Assembly: GCF_016653315.1 (NCBI RefSeq)
Contig: NZ_NHSH01000049.1
Coordinates: forward strand, 1-64,000
Length of the DNA stretch: 64,000 bases
Reading direction: 5' to 3'
DNA from: Halochromatium roseum
Lineage (GTDB): Bacteria > Pseudomonadota > Gammaproteobacteria > Chromatiales > Chromatiaceae
A program made the translations under genes and the position numbers. The notes below the pieces were generated by a model. That model was not told where the DNA came from, did no database searches, and was given only the letters and a program-made list of their open reading frames with translations. The stretch's first letter is position 1; each line of letters opens with the position of its first letter. This document shows, piece after piece, positions 16,324 to 24,532 of this stretch.

Positions 16324-17373
16324 TCAGAGAGAGGCGGCTAGCATCTCGGCGATGTCGACCATGCGGTTCACATAGCCCCATTCATTGTCGTACCAGGCGT
16401 AGAGCTTCACCTGGGTGTCGTTGATGACCAGGGTGGAGAGGGCATCGACGATCGATGAGCGGGGGTCGTTGAGGTAGTCCACTGAGACCAGTGGGCGCTC
16501 TTCGTAGCCGAGGATGCCGGCCAGCTCGCCGTCGGCAGCGCTTTTTAGCAGGCTGTTGATCTCCTCGGCGGCCACTGGACGCGCGGCCTCGAAGACGAAG
16601 TCGGTGAGCGAGGCGTTGAGCAGCGGCACGCGCACGGCGTGGCCGTTGAGCTTGCCTTCAAGCTCAGGGAAGATCTTGGTGATCGCCTTGGCGGAGCCGG
16701 TTGTGGTCGGGATCAGCGATTGGCCGCAGGCGCGGGCGCGGCGAAGATCCTTGTGGCCGAGGTCGACGATGCGCTGGGTGTTGGTGATGTTGTGGATGGT
16801 GGTCATGCAGCCGTGGCGGATGCCGACCTGCTCGTGCATGACCTTGACCACGGGCGCGAGGCAGTTGGTGGTGCAGGAGGCGGCGGTGACGATCGGGTGT
16901 GCGGTGGGGTCGTAGTGCTGGTGGTTGACGCCGTAGACGATGTCGAGTGCGCCCTTGGTCGGCGCGGCGACCAAGACCTTCTTGACGCCTTGATCGAGGT
17001 AGCCCTGCAGCAGTTCTGGCTGTTTGTGGTGCTTGCCGGTGGCCTCGATGACGATGTCGCAGTCGGACCAGTCGCCCTCGGCGATGGTCTTGTGTTGACT
17101 GTAGGCGATGGTTTGTCCGTCGATGCGGATCTGCTCAGCGTTGCCGGTTTGGCTGCTGCGGCAATCCTGGCTCCAGCGGCCATGGACCGAGTCGAATTGC
17201 AACAGATGGGCTGAGCCAGCGGCGTCGCAGGCGATCTCATTGATGCGGATGAATTCCAGGTTGTGGTCTGGGTGCTGGTGCTTGGTGGCTGCCTTTGCCT
17301 GGCGGTCGATGGCTGCGCGCAGTGCCAGTCTGCCCATGCGGCCGAAGCCGTTGATGCCGATGCGGGTGATCAA
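16324..17373 (-). CDS. gapdh: ArsJ-associated glyceraldehyde-3-phosphate dehydrogenase
   Basis: A 349-residue GAPDH. It has the NAD-binding motif [10 protein letters not shown] at residue 6, the catalytic Cys in [12 protein letters not shown] near 168 and the catalytic His in TIHNITNTQ. The N-terminal insertion [17 protein letters not shown] is typical of the ArsJ-associated branch. The enzyme can use arsenate in place of phosphate to form 1-arseno-3-phosphoglycerate, the ArsJ substrate. The start codon is TTG at 17373 with a strong ggagga six bases upstream. It is preceded by two copies of repeat A and followed by arsJ after about 210 bases. Confidence 0.92.
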   Translation of the reverse strand: MITRIGINGFGRMGRLALRAAIDRQAKAATKHQHPDHNLEFIRINEIACDAAGSAHLLQFDSVHGRWSQDCRSSQTGNAEQIRIDGQTIAYSQHKTIAEGDWSDCDIVIEATGKHHKQPELLQGYLDQGVKKVLVAAPTKGALDIVYGVNHQHYDPTAHPIVTAASCTTNCLAPVVKVMHEQVGIRHGCMTTIHNITNTQRIVDLGHKDLRRARACGQSLIPTTTGSAKAITKIFPELEGKLNGHAVRVPLLNASLTDFVFEAARPVAAEEINSLLKSAADGELAGILGYEERPLVSVDYLNDPRSSIVDALSTLVINDTQVKLYAWYDNEWGYVNRMVDIAEMLAASL

Positions 17374-17395
17374 GCGTCATCCTCCGGGAGATAAG

Positions 17396-17502
17396 GTGAA
17401 TCTCATGCGATTCATTTTTCGGGGTGGCGCCGCGCCATGAGCGTTAACGTGAATCTCAAGCGATTCATTTTCCGGAGTGGCGCTGCGCCATGAGTGTTAG
17501 GT
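17396..17502. repeat. Dispersed repeat A, two well-conserved tandem copies
   Basis: Two direct copies (17396-17448 and 17450-17502), each with gtgaatctca, gcgattcatt, a ccggagtgg-like core, a GC palindrome and catgagngtta. They differ at about five positions. They fill the space between pstS and gapdh in the arsenic operon, and the GC hairpins could affect RNA stability or the ratio of the two genes. Confidence 0.85.
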
Positions 17503-17524
17503 GAGTCGTCTCGTGAGGCGTTTG

Positions 17525-18595
17525 CTAGAGGCGATCCAGCTCGGCAAGGGCTGCTTGAACGAGATTCTCTGGCAGCGGCACGTAGCGTAATGCCTCGGCG
17601 TATTGCTGGCCGTCGGTCAACGTCCAACGGATCAGATCGTGCACCTCCCTGGTCTTGTTTGAGGGCTCGTAGGCATCGCGGACCAACGCCCAGGTGTAGG
17701 TGACGATCGGATAGGATCGGGCACCCTGTGGATCAGGGATGGTGCGGGTCAGATCGCTTGGGGGGTGATCAGAGCCATCGGCGAGGCCGCGGCGCCCGGT
17801 CTCGACGTTGGGCTGCACGTAACCGCCGGCTTGGTTCTCCAACCAGGCGAGTGAGAGGCCGAGGCGCTGCGCGAAGCCGGCCTCGACGTAGCCGATAGCG
17901 CCTTCGGTGACCTTGATGCGCTGGGCGACGCCTTCGTTGCCACGCGCTTCCATGGCGCCGCCCGGCCAGTCGATGCGTTTGCTGACGCCGGGGCCGGCGG
18001 CCCAGTCCTTGTTGATCGCGGCGAGATGGTTGGTGAAGGCAAAGGTGGTGCCGCTCGAATCGCGGCGGCCGACGACCTGGATCAGCTTCGGCGGCAGGTT
18101 GATCCCAGGGTTGGCGGCGACCAGGCGTGGATCATCCCAGCGGAAGGCCTTGCCGAGGAAGATGTCGGCGTAGACAGCGCGCGGCAGGTTGATCGGCCCC
18201 TGCACGCCCGGCAGGTTGTAGGCGATGGCGATCATGCCGCCAGTGATGGGGAGTTGCGCGAAGTGGCCTTCAAACTGCTTGTCCTCATCGCCGAGCAAGG
18301 GCGCATCGGTGGCGACGATATCGACGCTGCTGGCGAGGAAGCGCTCGATGCCGGCGCCGCTGCCGATCGAGTCGTAGCTTAGGCTGAGGTCTGGATGCTC
18401 AGTGCCGTAGACCTCGAGCCATTGATTGAACAGCGGGGCTGCGAATGAGGAGCCGGCGGCGGTGACCGCATCCGCGCTGGTCGTCGCTGGAGGCTGGTCG
18501 GCGGTGTCATCCTGTTGCGGCTGGCAGCCGCCGAGCAGGGAGACGCAAAGAACAGATACCGAGGCAGTGATCGCGAATGGAACAGGCAGGCGCAT
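17525..18595 (-). CDS. pstS: PstS-like phosphate/arsenate-binding lipoprotein
   Basis: A 356-residue periplasmic substrate-binding protein of the phosphate ABC family. The start at 18595 gives a lipoprotein signal with the lipobox LLGGC near residue 24. Family motifs include AAGSSFAAPLFNQW, YDSIGSGAGIERF, TDAPL, GRRDSSGTTFAF and GAIGYVEAGFA. Pst proteins bind phosphate between such loops. No pstCAB genes are near; its place between arsR and gapdh suggests discrimination or capture of oxyanions during arsenate stress, which is inference. The gene lies 131 bases downstream of arsR on the same strand. Confidence 0.9.
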   Translation of the reverse strand: MRLPVPFAITASVSVLCVSLLGGCQPQQDDTADQPPATTSADAVTAAGSSFAAPLFNQWLEVYGTEHPDLSLSYDSIGSGAGIERFLASSVDIVATDAPLLGDEDKQFEGHFAQLPITGGMIAIAYNLPGVQGPINLPRAVYADIFLGKAFRWDDPRLVAANPGINLPPKLIQVVGRRDSSGTTFAFTNHLAAINKDWAAGPGVSKRIDWPGGAMEARGNEGVAQRIKVTEGAIGYVEAGFAQRLGLSLAWLENQAGGYVQPNVETGRRGLADGSDHPPSDLTRTIPDPQGARSYPIVTYTWALVRDAYEPSNKTREVHDLIRWTLTDGQQYAEALRYVPLPENLVQAALAELDRL

Positions 18596-18726
18596 TCTGG
18601 TCTCCGGGGTGCAGGTGGATCTCAGCGGTCGGCCTAGTCTATAGCGTTCCTCGAATATATGGATGACCAAATGTTTACGGAATCATGACGAGCGGCTGAT
18701 GCCCGTTTGGCGTCAGTGGTGCGTGC

Positions 18727-19080
18727 TCAGGCGCAGCGGGGTGCGTCTGGGCGATTTGGCATCGTGCTCAATGCCGTGGCGTCGTCGACGAAGGGTTGGC
18801 TGGACTCGAGGCCGGCTTGCGTCTCGCGCAGCACGGCTTGGGCCCAGGCTGGCAAGCTGCGATTGATCCGGTAGTAGATCCAGGTGCTGGCGCGCCGATC
18901 GGTCACCAGTCCTTGCTCTCGGAGCTGCGCTAGATGACGAGAGATGTGCGGTTGGCTCACTCCAATCGCATAGGTCAACTCGCAGACGCAGAGCTCAGAG
19001 TATTGTCCGAGCAGCATCAGGACGCGTAGCCGAGTGGGGTGGGCGAGGGCGCCATAGAAGGCGCTGGGGTCGATGCTCAT
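18727..19080 (-). CDS. arsR: ArsR-family arsenic-responsive repressor
   Basis: A 117-residue winged-helix repressor. The arsenite-binding pair is visible in ELCVCELTYAIGV (CxC at the start of helix 3), followed by the recognition helix SQPHISRHLAQLREQGLV and wing TDRRASTWIYYRI. ArsR releases DNA on binding As(III). The ATG at 19080 (MSIDPSAFYG) fits family length; the longer 15-residue leader is unlikely. It is the first gene of the minus-strand arsenic set and shares a 140-base intergenic region with the divergent corrinoid operon. Confidence 0.92.
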   Translation of the reverse strand: MSIDPSAFYGALAHPTRLRVLMLLGQYSELCVCELTYAIGVSQPHISRHLAQLREQGLVTDRRASTWIYYRINRSLPAWAQAVLRETQAGLESSQPFVDDATALSTMPNRPDAPRCA

Positions 19081-19220
19081 GTGGCCCCTGTCAGGATTGA
19101 GATCTGCGCACGGCGAGCTACGCAATCAGTCATTATAATTCGGCGTTGATGCGCTAAGGCCAATACGATGAAGTGATGTCTGGCGGTGGCCAATCTTTCG
19201 AGCATACAGGAAAATCAGCG
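19081..19220. promoter_or_regulatory. Divergent arsR/corrinoid-operon intergenic region
   Basis: This 140-base region separates two divergent start codons and must hold promoters for both. An AT-rich patch lies at about 19128-19141 (cattataatt), a possible -10 region. An acagga ribosome-binding site precedes the corrinoid ATG. No confident ArsR operator palindrome was found by eye. Confidence 0.45.
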
Positions 19221-19874
19221 ATGTCGATCCAAGCCGCAGCGTTGCGCGACGCGCTGCTGACGCTGAACCGAATCCGTGCCCTGCAACTGTTGCAGGCGGC
19301 GACTGCGACCATGGCTCCGCTCAAGGTCGTCGAGGATCTGGTGCGGCCGGCGCTGGAGCAGGTGGGCGATCTCTGGGATCGCGGCGGCTGCGCCTTGTCT
19401 CAGGTCTATATGAGTGGGCGTATCTGCGAGGAGTTACTGGACCAGCTGCTTGGCGACCCGACCCGACCGTCGTCGTCTGATCTCACACCGGCGGCTGACT
19501 CGCCTCGGCTGGCCATCGTCGTGCTCGAGGATTATCACCTGTTGGGTAAGCAAATCGTGCGCACCGTGATGCGGAGCTCTGGGCATTCAGTCCGTGATTA
19601 TGGCCGCCAAACCGTTGATGACCTGGTCGAGAAGGTCTGTTTCGATGAGATCGATATTTTGCTGGTCTCGACGCTGATGTTGCCTGCGGCATTGCGGGTT
19701 GAGGCGCTGATGCGGCGTCTCGGTGATGAGGCACCCAGCACCCGCGTGGTGGTGGGCGGTGCGCCCTATCGGTTTGATGATCGACTCTGGCGCGAGGTTG
19801 GCGCGCATGCGGTTGGACTCAATGCGGGTGAGGTCGTCGGTCTCGTCGAGCAGTTACAGCGAGGTGCGCGATGA
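19221..19874 (+). CDS. Cobalamin-binding corrinoid protein
   Basis: A 217-residue corrinoid protein of the methionine-synthase-like B12-binding type. Residues 1 to about 90 are the helical cap domain (ALEQVGDLWDRGGCALSQVY). Residues about 95-217 form the Rossmann-like domain with the lower-ligand motif D-x-H-x-x-G in LEDYHLLGKQIV and further motifs STLMLPAALR and VVGGAPYRFD. Such proteins carry a methyl group between two methyltransferases. The start at 19221 has acagga upstream; an earlier ATG adds 16 unlikely residues. It overlaps the UroD-family gene by 4 bases. Confidence 0.9.
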   Translation: MSIQAAALRDALLTLNRIRALQLLQAATATMAPLKVVEDLVRPALEQVGDLWDRGGCALSQVYMSGRICEELLDQLLGDPTRPSSSDLTPAADSPRLAIVVLEDYHLLGKQIVRTVMRSSGHSVRDYGRQTVDDLVEKVCFDEIDILLVSTLMLPAALRVEALMRRLGDEAPSTRVVVGGAPYRFDDRLWREVGAHAVGLNAGEVVGLVEQLQRGAR

Positions 19875-21124
19875 GCCAAACAAGGCCGGCGATGACCTCG
19901 ATGCAGCGCGTGCTGACCGCGGTTGGGCATCAGGAGCCGGATCGGGTGCCGCTGCTGTTGCTGCCAACGCTGCATGGTGCGCGCGAGCTTGGGGTCCCCA
20001 TCGATACCTATTTCAGCGACCCGGCGCTGGTCGCCCAGGGGCAGTTACGGATGCGCCAGCGCTACCGCCATGACTGCCTCTATACCTTCTACTATGCGTC
20101 CATCGAGACCGAGGCCTGGGGCGGCGAGTCGATCTTCCGCGATGACGGGCCGCCGAATGCGGGGGCGCCGTTGATCTCGGATCTCGAGGCCATTCAGCGA
20201 CTCAGTCCGCCGCGTATCGAAGACGCGCCAGGCCTGCGTCGGGTGCTCGAGACCACCCGCCTGCTGGCCGCTGAAACCGGCGGCGAGGTGCCGATCATCG
20301 GTGTCGCGATCGCGCCCTTCTCGCTGCCGGTGATGCAGCTCGGCTTCGAGGCCTACCTGGATCTCATGCATGATCGGCGCGATCTGTTTGACCGGTTGAT
20401 GCGGTTGAACGAGGCCTTCTGCGTGGCTTGGGCGAATGCGCAGGTGGCCGCCGGCGCCCATGCCATCTGTTACTTCGACCCGCTCTCCTCATCGAGCATG
20501 GTGCCGCCGGAGCTGTTCTTGGAAACCGGCCATCCGATTGCGCAACGGGTCATCCAGCAGATCAAGGCGCCGGTTGCGCTGCATCTGGCCTCCGGCGAGG
20601 GGCTGCCGATCATCGATCATCTTGCCTCAACTGGGGCGGCGCTGTTGGGCGTCAGTTGTCATGAGGATCTGGGGCAGTTGAAACAGGCCAGCCGTGGTCG
20701 GATCGCGCTCTTTGGTCACCTCAATGGCATCGAGATGCGCCACTGGAGTGCGGAGCAGGCTGAGCAGCAGGTGAAGGCGGCGCTGGCCGCGGCGGCGCCC
20801 GGCGGCGGCTTCGCGCTCGCTGATAATCATGGCGAGATCCCCTGGCAGGTTCCCGAGGAGGTGCTGCTGGCGATTGCCGAGGCCAACGAGCGCTGGGGAC
20901 GTTATCCGCTCGACTGGTGCGATGAGGCGGCTCGGGCGGAGGCGCTTCGTGCTGGCGTTCCTGAATCTGATACCGCTGCTGAAACCGCTAGCGCTGCTGA
21001 TACCGCGGGCGCTGCTGATACCGATGCCGCTGCTGATACCGCTGGCGCTGCCAACACCGATGGCGATGCTGGCCCTCTGGCTGTCTCTGCCGCCCGCTCT
21101 GCCGCGCGGACCGACGTTCCTTAA
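19871..21124 (+). CDS. UroD-family (MtaA/CmuA-like) corrinoid methyltransferase
   Basis: A 417-residue protein with the uroporphyrinogen-decarboxylase fold. Family features include TAVGHQEPDRVPLLL near residue 15, QLRMRQRYRHDCLYTFYY, GAHAICYFDPLSSSSMVPPE and LHLASGEGLPIIDHLASTGA. With a corrinoid protein encoded immediately upstream, methyltransferase activity (methyl-corrinoid to thiol or similar acceptor) is more likely than haem biosynthesis. The last 60 residues are an Ala/Asp/Thr-rich tail (AADTAGAADTDAAADTAGA) built from short tandem repeats and not part of the domain. It overlaps the upstream gene by 4 bases and ends 3 bases before the next start. Confidence 0.85.
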   Translation: MSQTRPAMTSMQRVLTAVGHQEPDRVPLLLLPTLHGARELGVPIDTYFSDPALVAQGQLRMRQRYRHDCLYTFYYASIETEAWGGESIFRDDGPPNAGAPLISDLEAIQRLSPPRIEDAPGLRRVLETTRLLAAETGGEVPIIGVAIAPFSLPVMQLGFEAYLDLMHDRRDLFDRLMRLNEAFCVAWANAQVAAGAHAICYFDPLSSSSMVPPELFLETGHPIAQRVIQQIKAPVALHLASGEGLPIIDHLASTGAALLGVSCHEDLGQLKQASRGRIALFGHLNGIEMRHWSAEQAEQQVKAALAAAAPGGGFALADNHGEIPWQVPEEVLLAIAEANERWGRYPLDWCDEAARAEALRAGVPESDTAAETASAADTAGAADTDAAADTAGAANTDGDAGPLAVSAARSAARTDVP

Positions 21125-21127
21125 GAC

Positions 21128-23203
21128 ATGGCCAGCTCGGCGCTGCATCCATGGAACCGAGACATCGGCGGTGAGTCCGAGACGCCTGTTCATCTCTTTA
21201 TCTGTAGGCAGTTTATCCGTGAGGCCGAGGCTGCCATCGAGGGTGTTGCCCGGCTGGGCCATCTGCGCTTGCATCCGTTTCCAGCCCGCTGCGGCGCTCC
21301 GCCCTTACAAGAGGATGAGGTGGCGCGCCTGATGGAGGGCGTGCCGGCGGCTGAGCCGGTGATCTGGGTGGGCGGTGTCTGTACGGCGCGGTTGTGCGTG
21401 CCGGGCGGGCGTTGTGATCGCGCCGCGGCTCAGCGGCCGGCCGCGGTTTACCCGCTCAGCCAATGCTTCCATCTGCTCGCTGATCCCGACCTGGTGGATG
21501 ACCAACTGCGTGCTGGCAGTTACCTCTGCAGCCCGGGATGGTTGGCGAATTGGCGCAAGCACCTGCAGGCGCTCGGCCTGGCCGAGCCGGCGATGGCGCG
21601 TGCGTTGTTCGCGGATAGCGTGCGCTGCCTGGTGTTGCTCGATACAGAGGCAGCTCAGCAGTCGACTCACGCGGCTGATTCGACGCCTCCGACTTTGCTG
21701 GCCGAACTCGAGGCCTTTGCGGCTCATGTCGATCGGCCTTACGCCCGCAAGCCAGTCGGCTTAGGGTATCTGCGACTGCAGCTGACCCAGATCGGTACCC
21801 AAGCGGCGCTGCGGCAGGCGCGGATGCAGGCCACGGAACGCGTGTCCGAAGCCCAACGCCAAGCGGCAGAGGCGGCGATGGCGATGGACCTGCTGGGCGA
21901 ACTCTCGAGTGCGACGGATCAAGCGGATGTGATTCGCCGCATGCTCGACATCTTCCGGGCGTTGTTTGCGCCGAGCCGGCTCTGCTATGTGCCAGTGGAT
22001 GCCGACAGCGGTTCTGTTGTGTCGCCGGTGAGTCTCGGCGAGCAGCTGTCGCTCGCGGACGCTGTGCTCACTGAGGCACGGATGTTTGCGCGGGGCGAGG
22101 CGATGAGTGCGGATACCGCATCCGGTGACGGTTTCATGCTCAGGCTGCAGCATGGCGCGGAGGTGCTGGGTATCTTCGTGCTTGAGGGGTTCGCGCTGCC
22201 GCGGTATCGGCTGGAGTATCAGAATCTGGCGCTGCAGATGCTCGGGCTCTGCGCCATGGCCATGGCGCGGGCTCAGGCGTTGGAGGGCCTGAGCCGGAGC
22301 GAAGCGCGCTATCGAAGCCTGTTTACGGCGATGCAAGAGGGCTTCGTCGTGCATGAGGTCCGTCAGCGTGCCAGCAGCGGGGCTGATGAATACTGCTTCG
22401 TCGATGTCAACCACGCCTTTGAGCGGCTGGCTGGGGTTGCTCGCGATGCGCTCATCGGCCGTTGCTATGGCCAGGTGTCGCCAATGGTCTGTGGGGTCTA
22501 TCTCGAGCGCTGCGCGGAGGCGGCGCGCACCGGACATCCGGTCCATTTCGAGACCGAGCTGGCAGCGCAGGGCAAGGTCTTGGATGTCTACGCCTATTGC
22601 CCGATGCCCGGATTCTTTGCGGTTGTCCTCGCCGATATTACCCTGCGTCGCGAAGCCGAGGCGCGGGTTCACCACTTGGCACATCATGATCCACTGACGG
22701 ATCTGCCCAACCGCACCTTGCTGGGGCAGCGAGCCACGATCGCCTTGGCGCAAATGACCGAGCAGCAGCAGTCTCTCGCGCTGCTGTTCTGCGACCTGGA
22801 TCGGTTCAAAGAGATCAACGACCGACTCGGACACGCGGCCGGTGATCGACTACTCAGGGAGGTCGCGCGCCGTTTCCGCTCGGTTGTGCGCAAGGCCGAT
22901 ACGGTATCGCGCTTCGGCGGTGATGAGTTCGTCGTGCTGCTGCCGCAAACGAATCGAGCGTCGGCCTATGCCGTTGGTCAAAAACTGTTGGCATCCATGG
23001 CTCGGCCGGTCGAGCTGGAAGGGGAATTGCTGACGGTCAGTTTATCGATCGGCATCAGTCTGTATCCCGAGCATGGCAGTGCGTTCGAGGAGCTATCGCG
23101 GGCGGCTGATGTTGCGCTTTATGCCGCTAAGCGAGGCGGTCGCGCTCGAGTCCATCTCTATGAGGACGACATTGAGGCTGATCTCGTGGGCGAGCCTCGC
23201 TGA
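21128..23203 (+). CDS. DUF1638-like, PAS and GGDEF fusion protein
   Basis: A 691-residue protein. Residues about 15-240 resemble DUF1638, a Cys-rich domain met beside corrinoid methyltransferases: VCTARLCVPGGRC, SQCFHLLADPDL, GSYLCSPGWLANW and PVGLGYLRLQL. A coiled coil (about 235-265) leads to a GAF-like region (about 270-400), a PAS domain (about 405-520, SEARYRSLFTAMQEGF) and a GGDEF domain (about 530-690). The catalytic motif RFGGDEFVVL is intact and RKAD lies five residues before it, the expected position of the inhibitory I-site. It should make cyclic di-GMP. Tight coupling to the corrinoid and UroD genes suggests that its DUF1638 part senses that pathway (inference). The DUF1638 assignment is pattern-based. 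Confidence 0.8.
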   Translation: MASSALHPWNRDIGGESETPVHLFICRQFIREAEAAIEGVARLGHLRLHPFPARCGAPPLQEDEVARLMEGVPAAEPVIWVGGVCTARLCVPGGRCDRAAAQRPAAVYPLSQCFHLLADPDLVDDQLRAGSYLCSPGWLANWRKHLQALGLAEPAMARALFADSVRCLVLLDTEAAQQSTHAADSTPPTLLAELEAFAAHVDRPYARKPVGLGYLRLQLTQIGTQAALRQARMQATERVSEAQRQAAEAAMAMDLLGELSSATDQADVIRRMLDIFRALFAPSRLCYVPVDADSGSVVSPVSLGEQLSLADAVLTEARMFARGEAMSADTASGDGFMLRLQHGAEVLGIFVLEGFALPRYRLEYQNLALQMLGLCAMAMARAQALEGLSRSEARYRSLFTAMQEGFVVHEVRQRASSGADEYCFVDVNHAFERLAGVARDALIGRCYGQVSPMVCGVYLERCAEAARTGHPVHFETELAAQGKVLDVYAYCPMPGFFAVVLADITLRREAEARVHHLAHHDPLTDLPNRTLLGQRATIALAQMTEQQQSLALLFCDLDRFKEINDRLGHAAGDRLLREVARRFRSVVRKADTVSRFGGDEFVVLLPQTNRASAYAVGQKLLASMARPVELEGELLTVSLSIGISLYPEHGSAFEELSRAADVALYAAKRGGRARVHLYEDDIEADLVGEPR

Positions 23204-23285
23204 GGCGTCCCTGCCTCAGTCCTGTGGCTTTGGTGCCAAAGAAGCAGCATTGGCCGATCCGATGGAGTCGGTCAGCATGGCGGGT

Positions 23286-24338
23286 TCAGGGAATCACCAA
23301 GGTCAGACCCGGTGGGACGGGATCTGGATCATCGAGCAGGTGACGATTCGCCTCGAAGATGCGCGACCAGGCCTCATCATCACCATAGAACATGGCGCTG
23401 ATACGAGCGAGCGAGTCGCCTGGACGTACCCGATAGACGGTGCGGCTACCTTCGGCACGGGCAAGCAGGTATTGACTGCGATGCAGGGCGTTTTCCGTTT
23501 CTTGAATCTGCTGCCAAAGTTGTGGGTTTTGCACGCCTTGGCCTTCGCGGATGAGGCGCGCGAGAACCTCGGCGTCTCGCCTTGCTTGGGCCTCGGCCTG
23601 GGCGGTCGTCAGCGTGCCACCTTCCGGCGCAGGCAGGCGGGCGCGTAGCTCGGCGATGCGCTCTTCGAGCTGCTGCTTTGCTTCAGTGCGTCGTGTATCC
23701 GCGGCTTCTAAGCGTGCGATTTGCGCCTCGCGTTGAGCGAGTCGCTGCTCGAGACCCTGAATGCGGGCGTCTGTGCCCCCGAGCCGGTCCTTATGCTCTC
23801 GCAGTCGCAGCTCCGCCGCGGTGAGTTGTGCTGTGTGTTTCTGCGCCTCGAGTTCGCGCTGTTGCCGGAGTTGCTGGATCTCCGTTCGGAGCGCTGCGGC
23901 TTCGACCTCGGCGCGTTCGGCGGCGGTCTGGCTGTGGCGAAGCTGCTGCTGAACGCGCTCTAGCTCGCGGGCTTGGGCTTCAAGGTCCGCCTGCTTGCGG
24001 TTCAGCAGGTCGAGCTGCAAGCTCAGCCGCGCCTTTTCGGCTTCGACGGCCGTGAGCTGCGACTGCAGTGAAGCGACCTGCGCTTGGGTTTGCTCGGCGG
24101 CTTCCTGCACCTGCTCGAGTTCAGCCTGCTGCCTAGCGTCATCGGAACTCGCTTGCGCTGCTGTGTCAGCGGCGGAAGTGGTTGCTCTGGTCTCTTCGTC
24201 CGCTAGCACATCGTCCGCCAGCACCATGGCCGCGCCGAGCAGGAGTCCGCTCGCGCTCAGCGCCAACCAGCGGCTAGCAATGCACCGCCGCGCTAACCAT
24301 GGGTGACTCGATCGCTGGCTTGCAGAGGGGGTCGGCAT
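23286..24338 (-). CDS. Exported coiled-coil protein with C-terminal LysM domain
   Basis: A 350-residue protein. Residues about 25-42 form a hydrophobic segment, a signal peptide or anchor with the ADDVLADEE end. About 75-230 is a long Gln/Glu/Ala-rich coiled coil. Residues 303-350 are a LysM domain (YRVRPGDSLARISAMFYGD, ending PPGLTLVIP). The layout resembles periplasmic or cell-division-linked LysM proteins that bind peptidoglycan, but the precise role is not known. It ends about 80 bases after the convergent GGDEF gene stop and lies downstream of trpB2 on the same strand. Confidence 0.85.
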   Translation of the reverse strand: MPTPSASQRSSHPWLARRCIASRWLALSASGLLLGAAMVLADDVLADEETRATTSAADTAAQASSDDARQQAELEQVQEAAEQTQAQVASLQSQLTAVEAEKARLSLQLDLLNRKQADLEAQARELERVQQQLRHSQTAAERAEVEAAALRTEIQQLRQQRELEAQKHTAQLTAAELRLREHKDRLGGTDARIQGLEQRLAQREAQIARLEAADTRRTEAKQQLEERIAELRARLPAPEGGTLTTAQAEAQARRDAEVLARLIREGQGVQNPQLWQQIQETENALHRSQYLLARAEGSRTVYRVRPGDSLARISAMFYGDDEAWSRIFEANRHLLDDPDPVPPGLTLVIP

Positions 24339-24382
24339 TGCAATCTCCGCGGCGGTTTCAATCGTTCTAGTCGTTTCGATCC

Positions 24383-24436
24383 ACGCCCGATCAAGCCGGG
24401 CGTTAGGGCACGGAAGAGGTTAGACCTCTCCCGTGC
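24383..24436. terminator. Two adjacent stem-loops between LysM and trpB2 genes
   Basis: A perfect 7-base stem (acgcccg/cgggcgt at 24383-24389 and 24397-24403) is followed by a 13-base stem with one mismatch (24408-24420 and 24424-24436) and a 3-base loop. They lie downstream of trpB2 and upstream of the LysM gene on the minus strand. There is no clear T-tract, so termination is plausible but unproven. Confidence 0.5.
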
Positions 24437-24532
24437 GGCATTATGCCCCTGAAGGGAAAGGTTTCAACCGGCAGATTGCGATCAGGTCCGCTTACGCCAT
24501 GGGTGGCGTCGGGGCGCAGCGGACCGTCGCGA

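Noticed and set aside
19081..19220. A defined ArsR operator
   Set aside because: No convincing inverted repeat of the ArsR type was visible by eye, although regulation from this region is probable.
19871..21124. Haem-biosynthesis uroporphyrinogen decarboxylase (HemE)
   Set aside because: The gene is coupled to a corrinoid protein and a DUF1638-like gene, and its N-terminus differs from HemE. A methyltransferase of the MtaA/CmuA type is more likely.
24383..24436. Riboswitch upstream of the LysM gene
   Set aside because: Only two simple hairpins are seen and no conserved riboswitch core; a terminator-like role is more modest.
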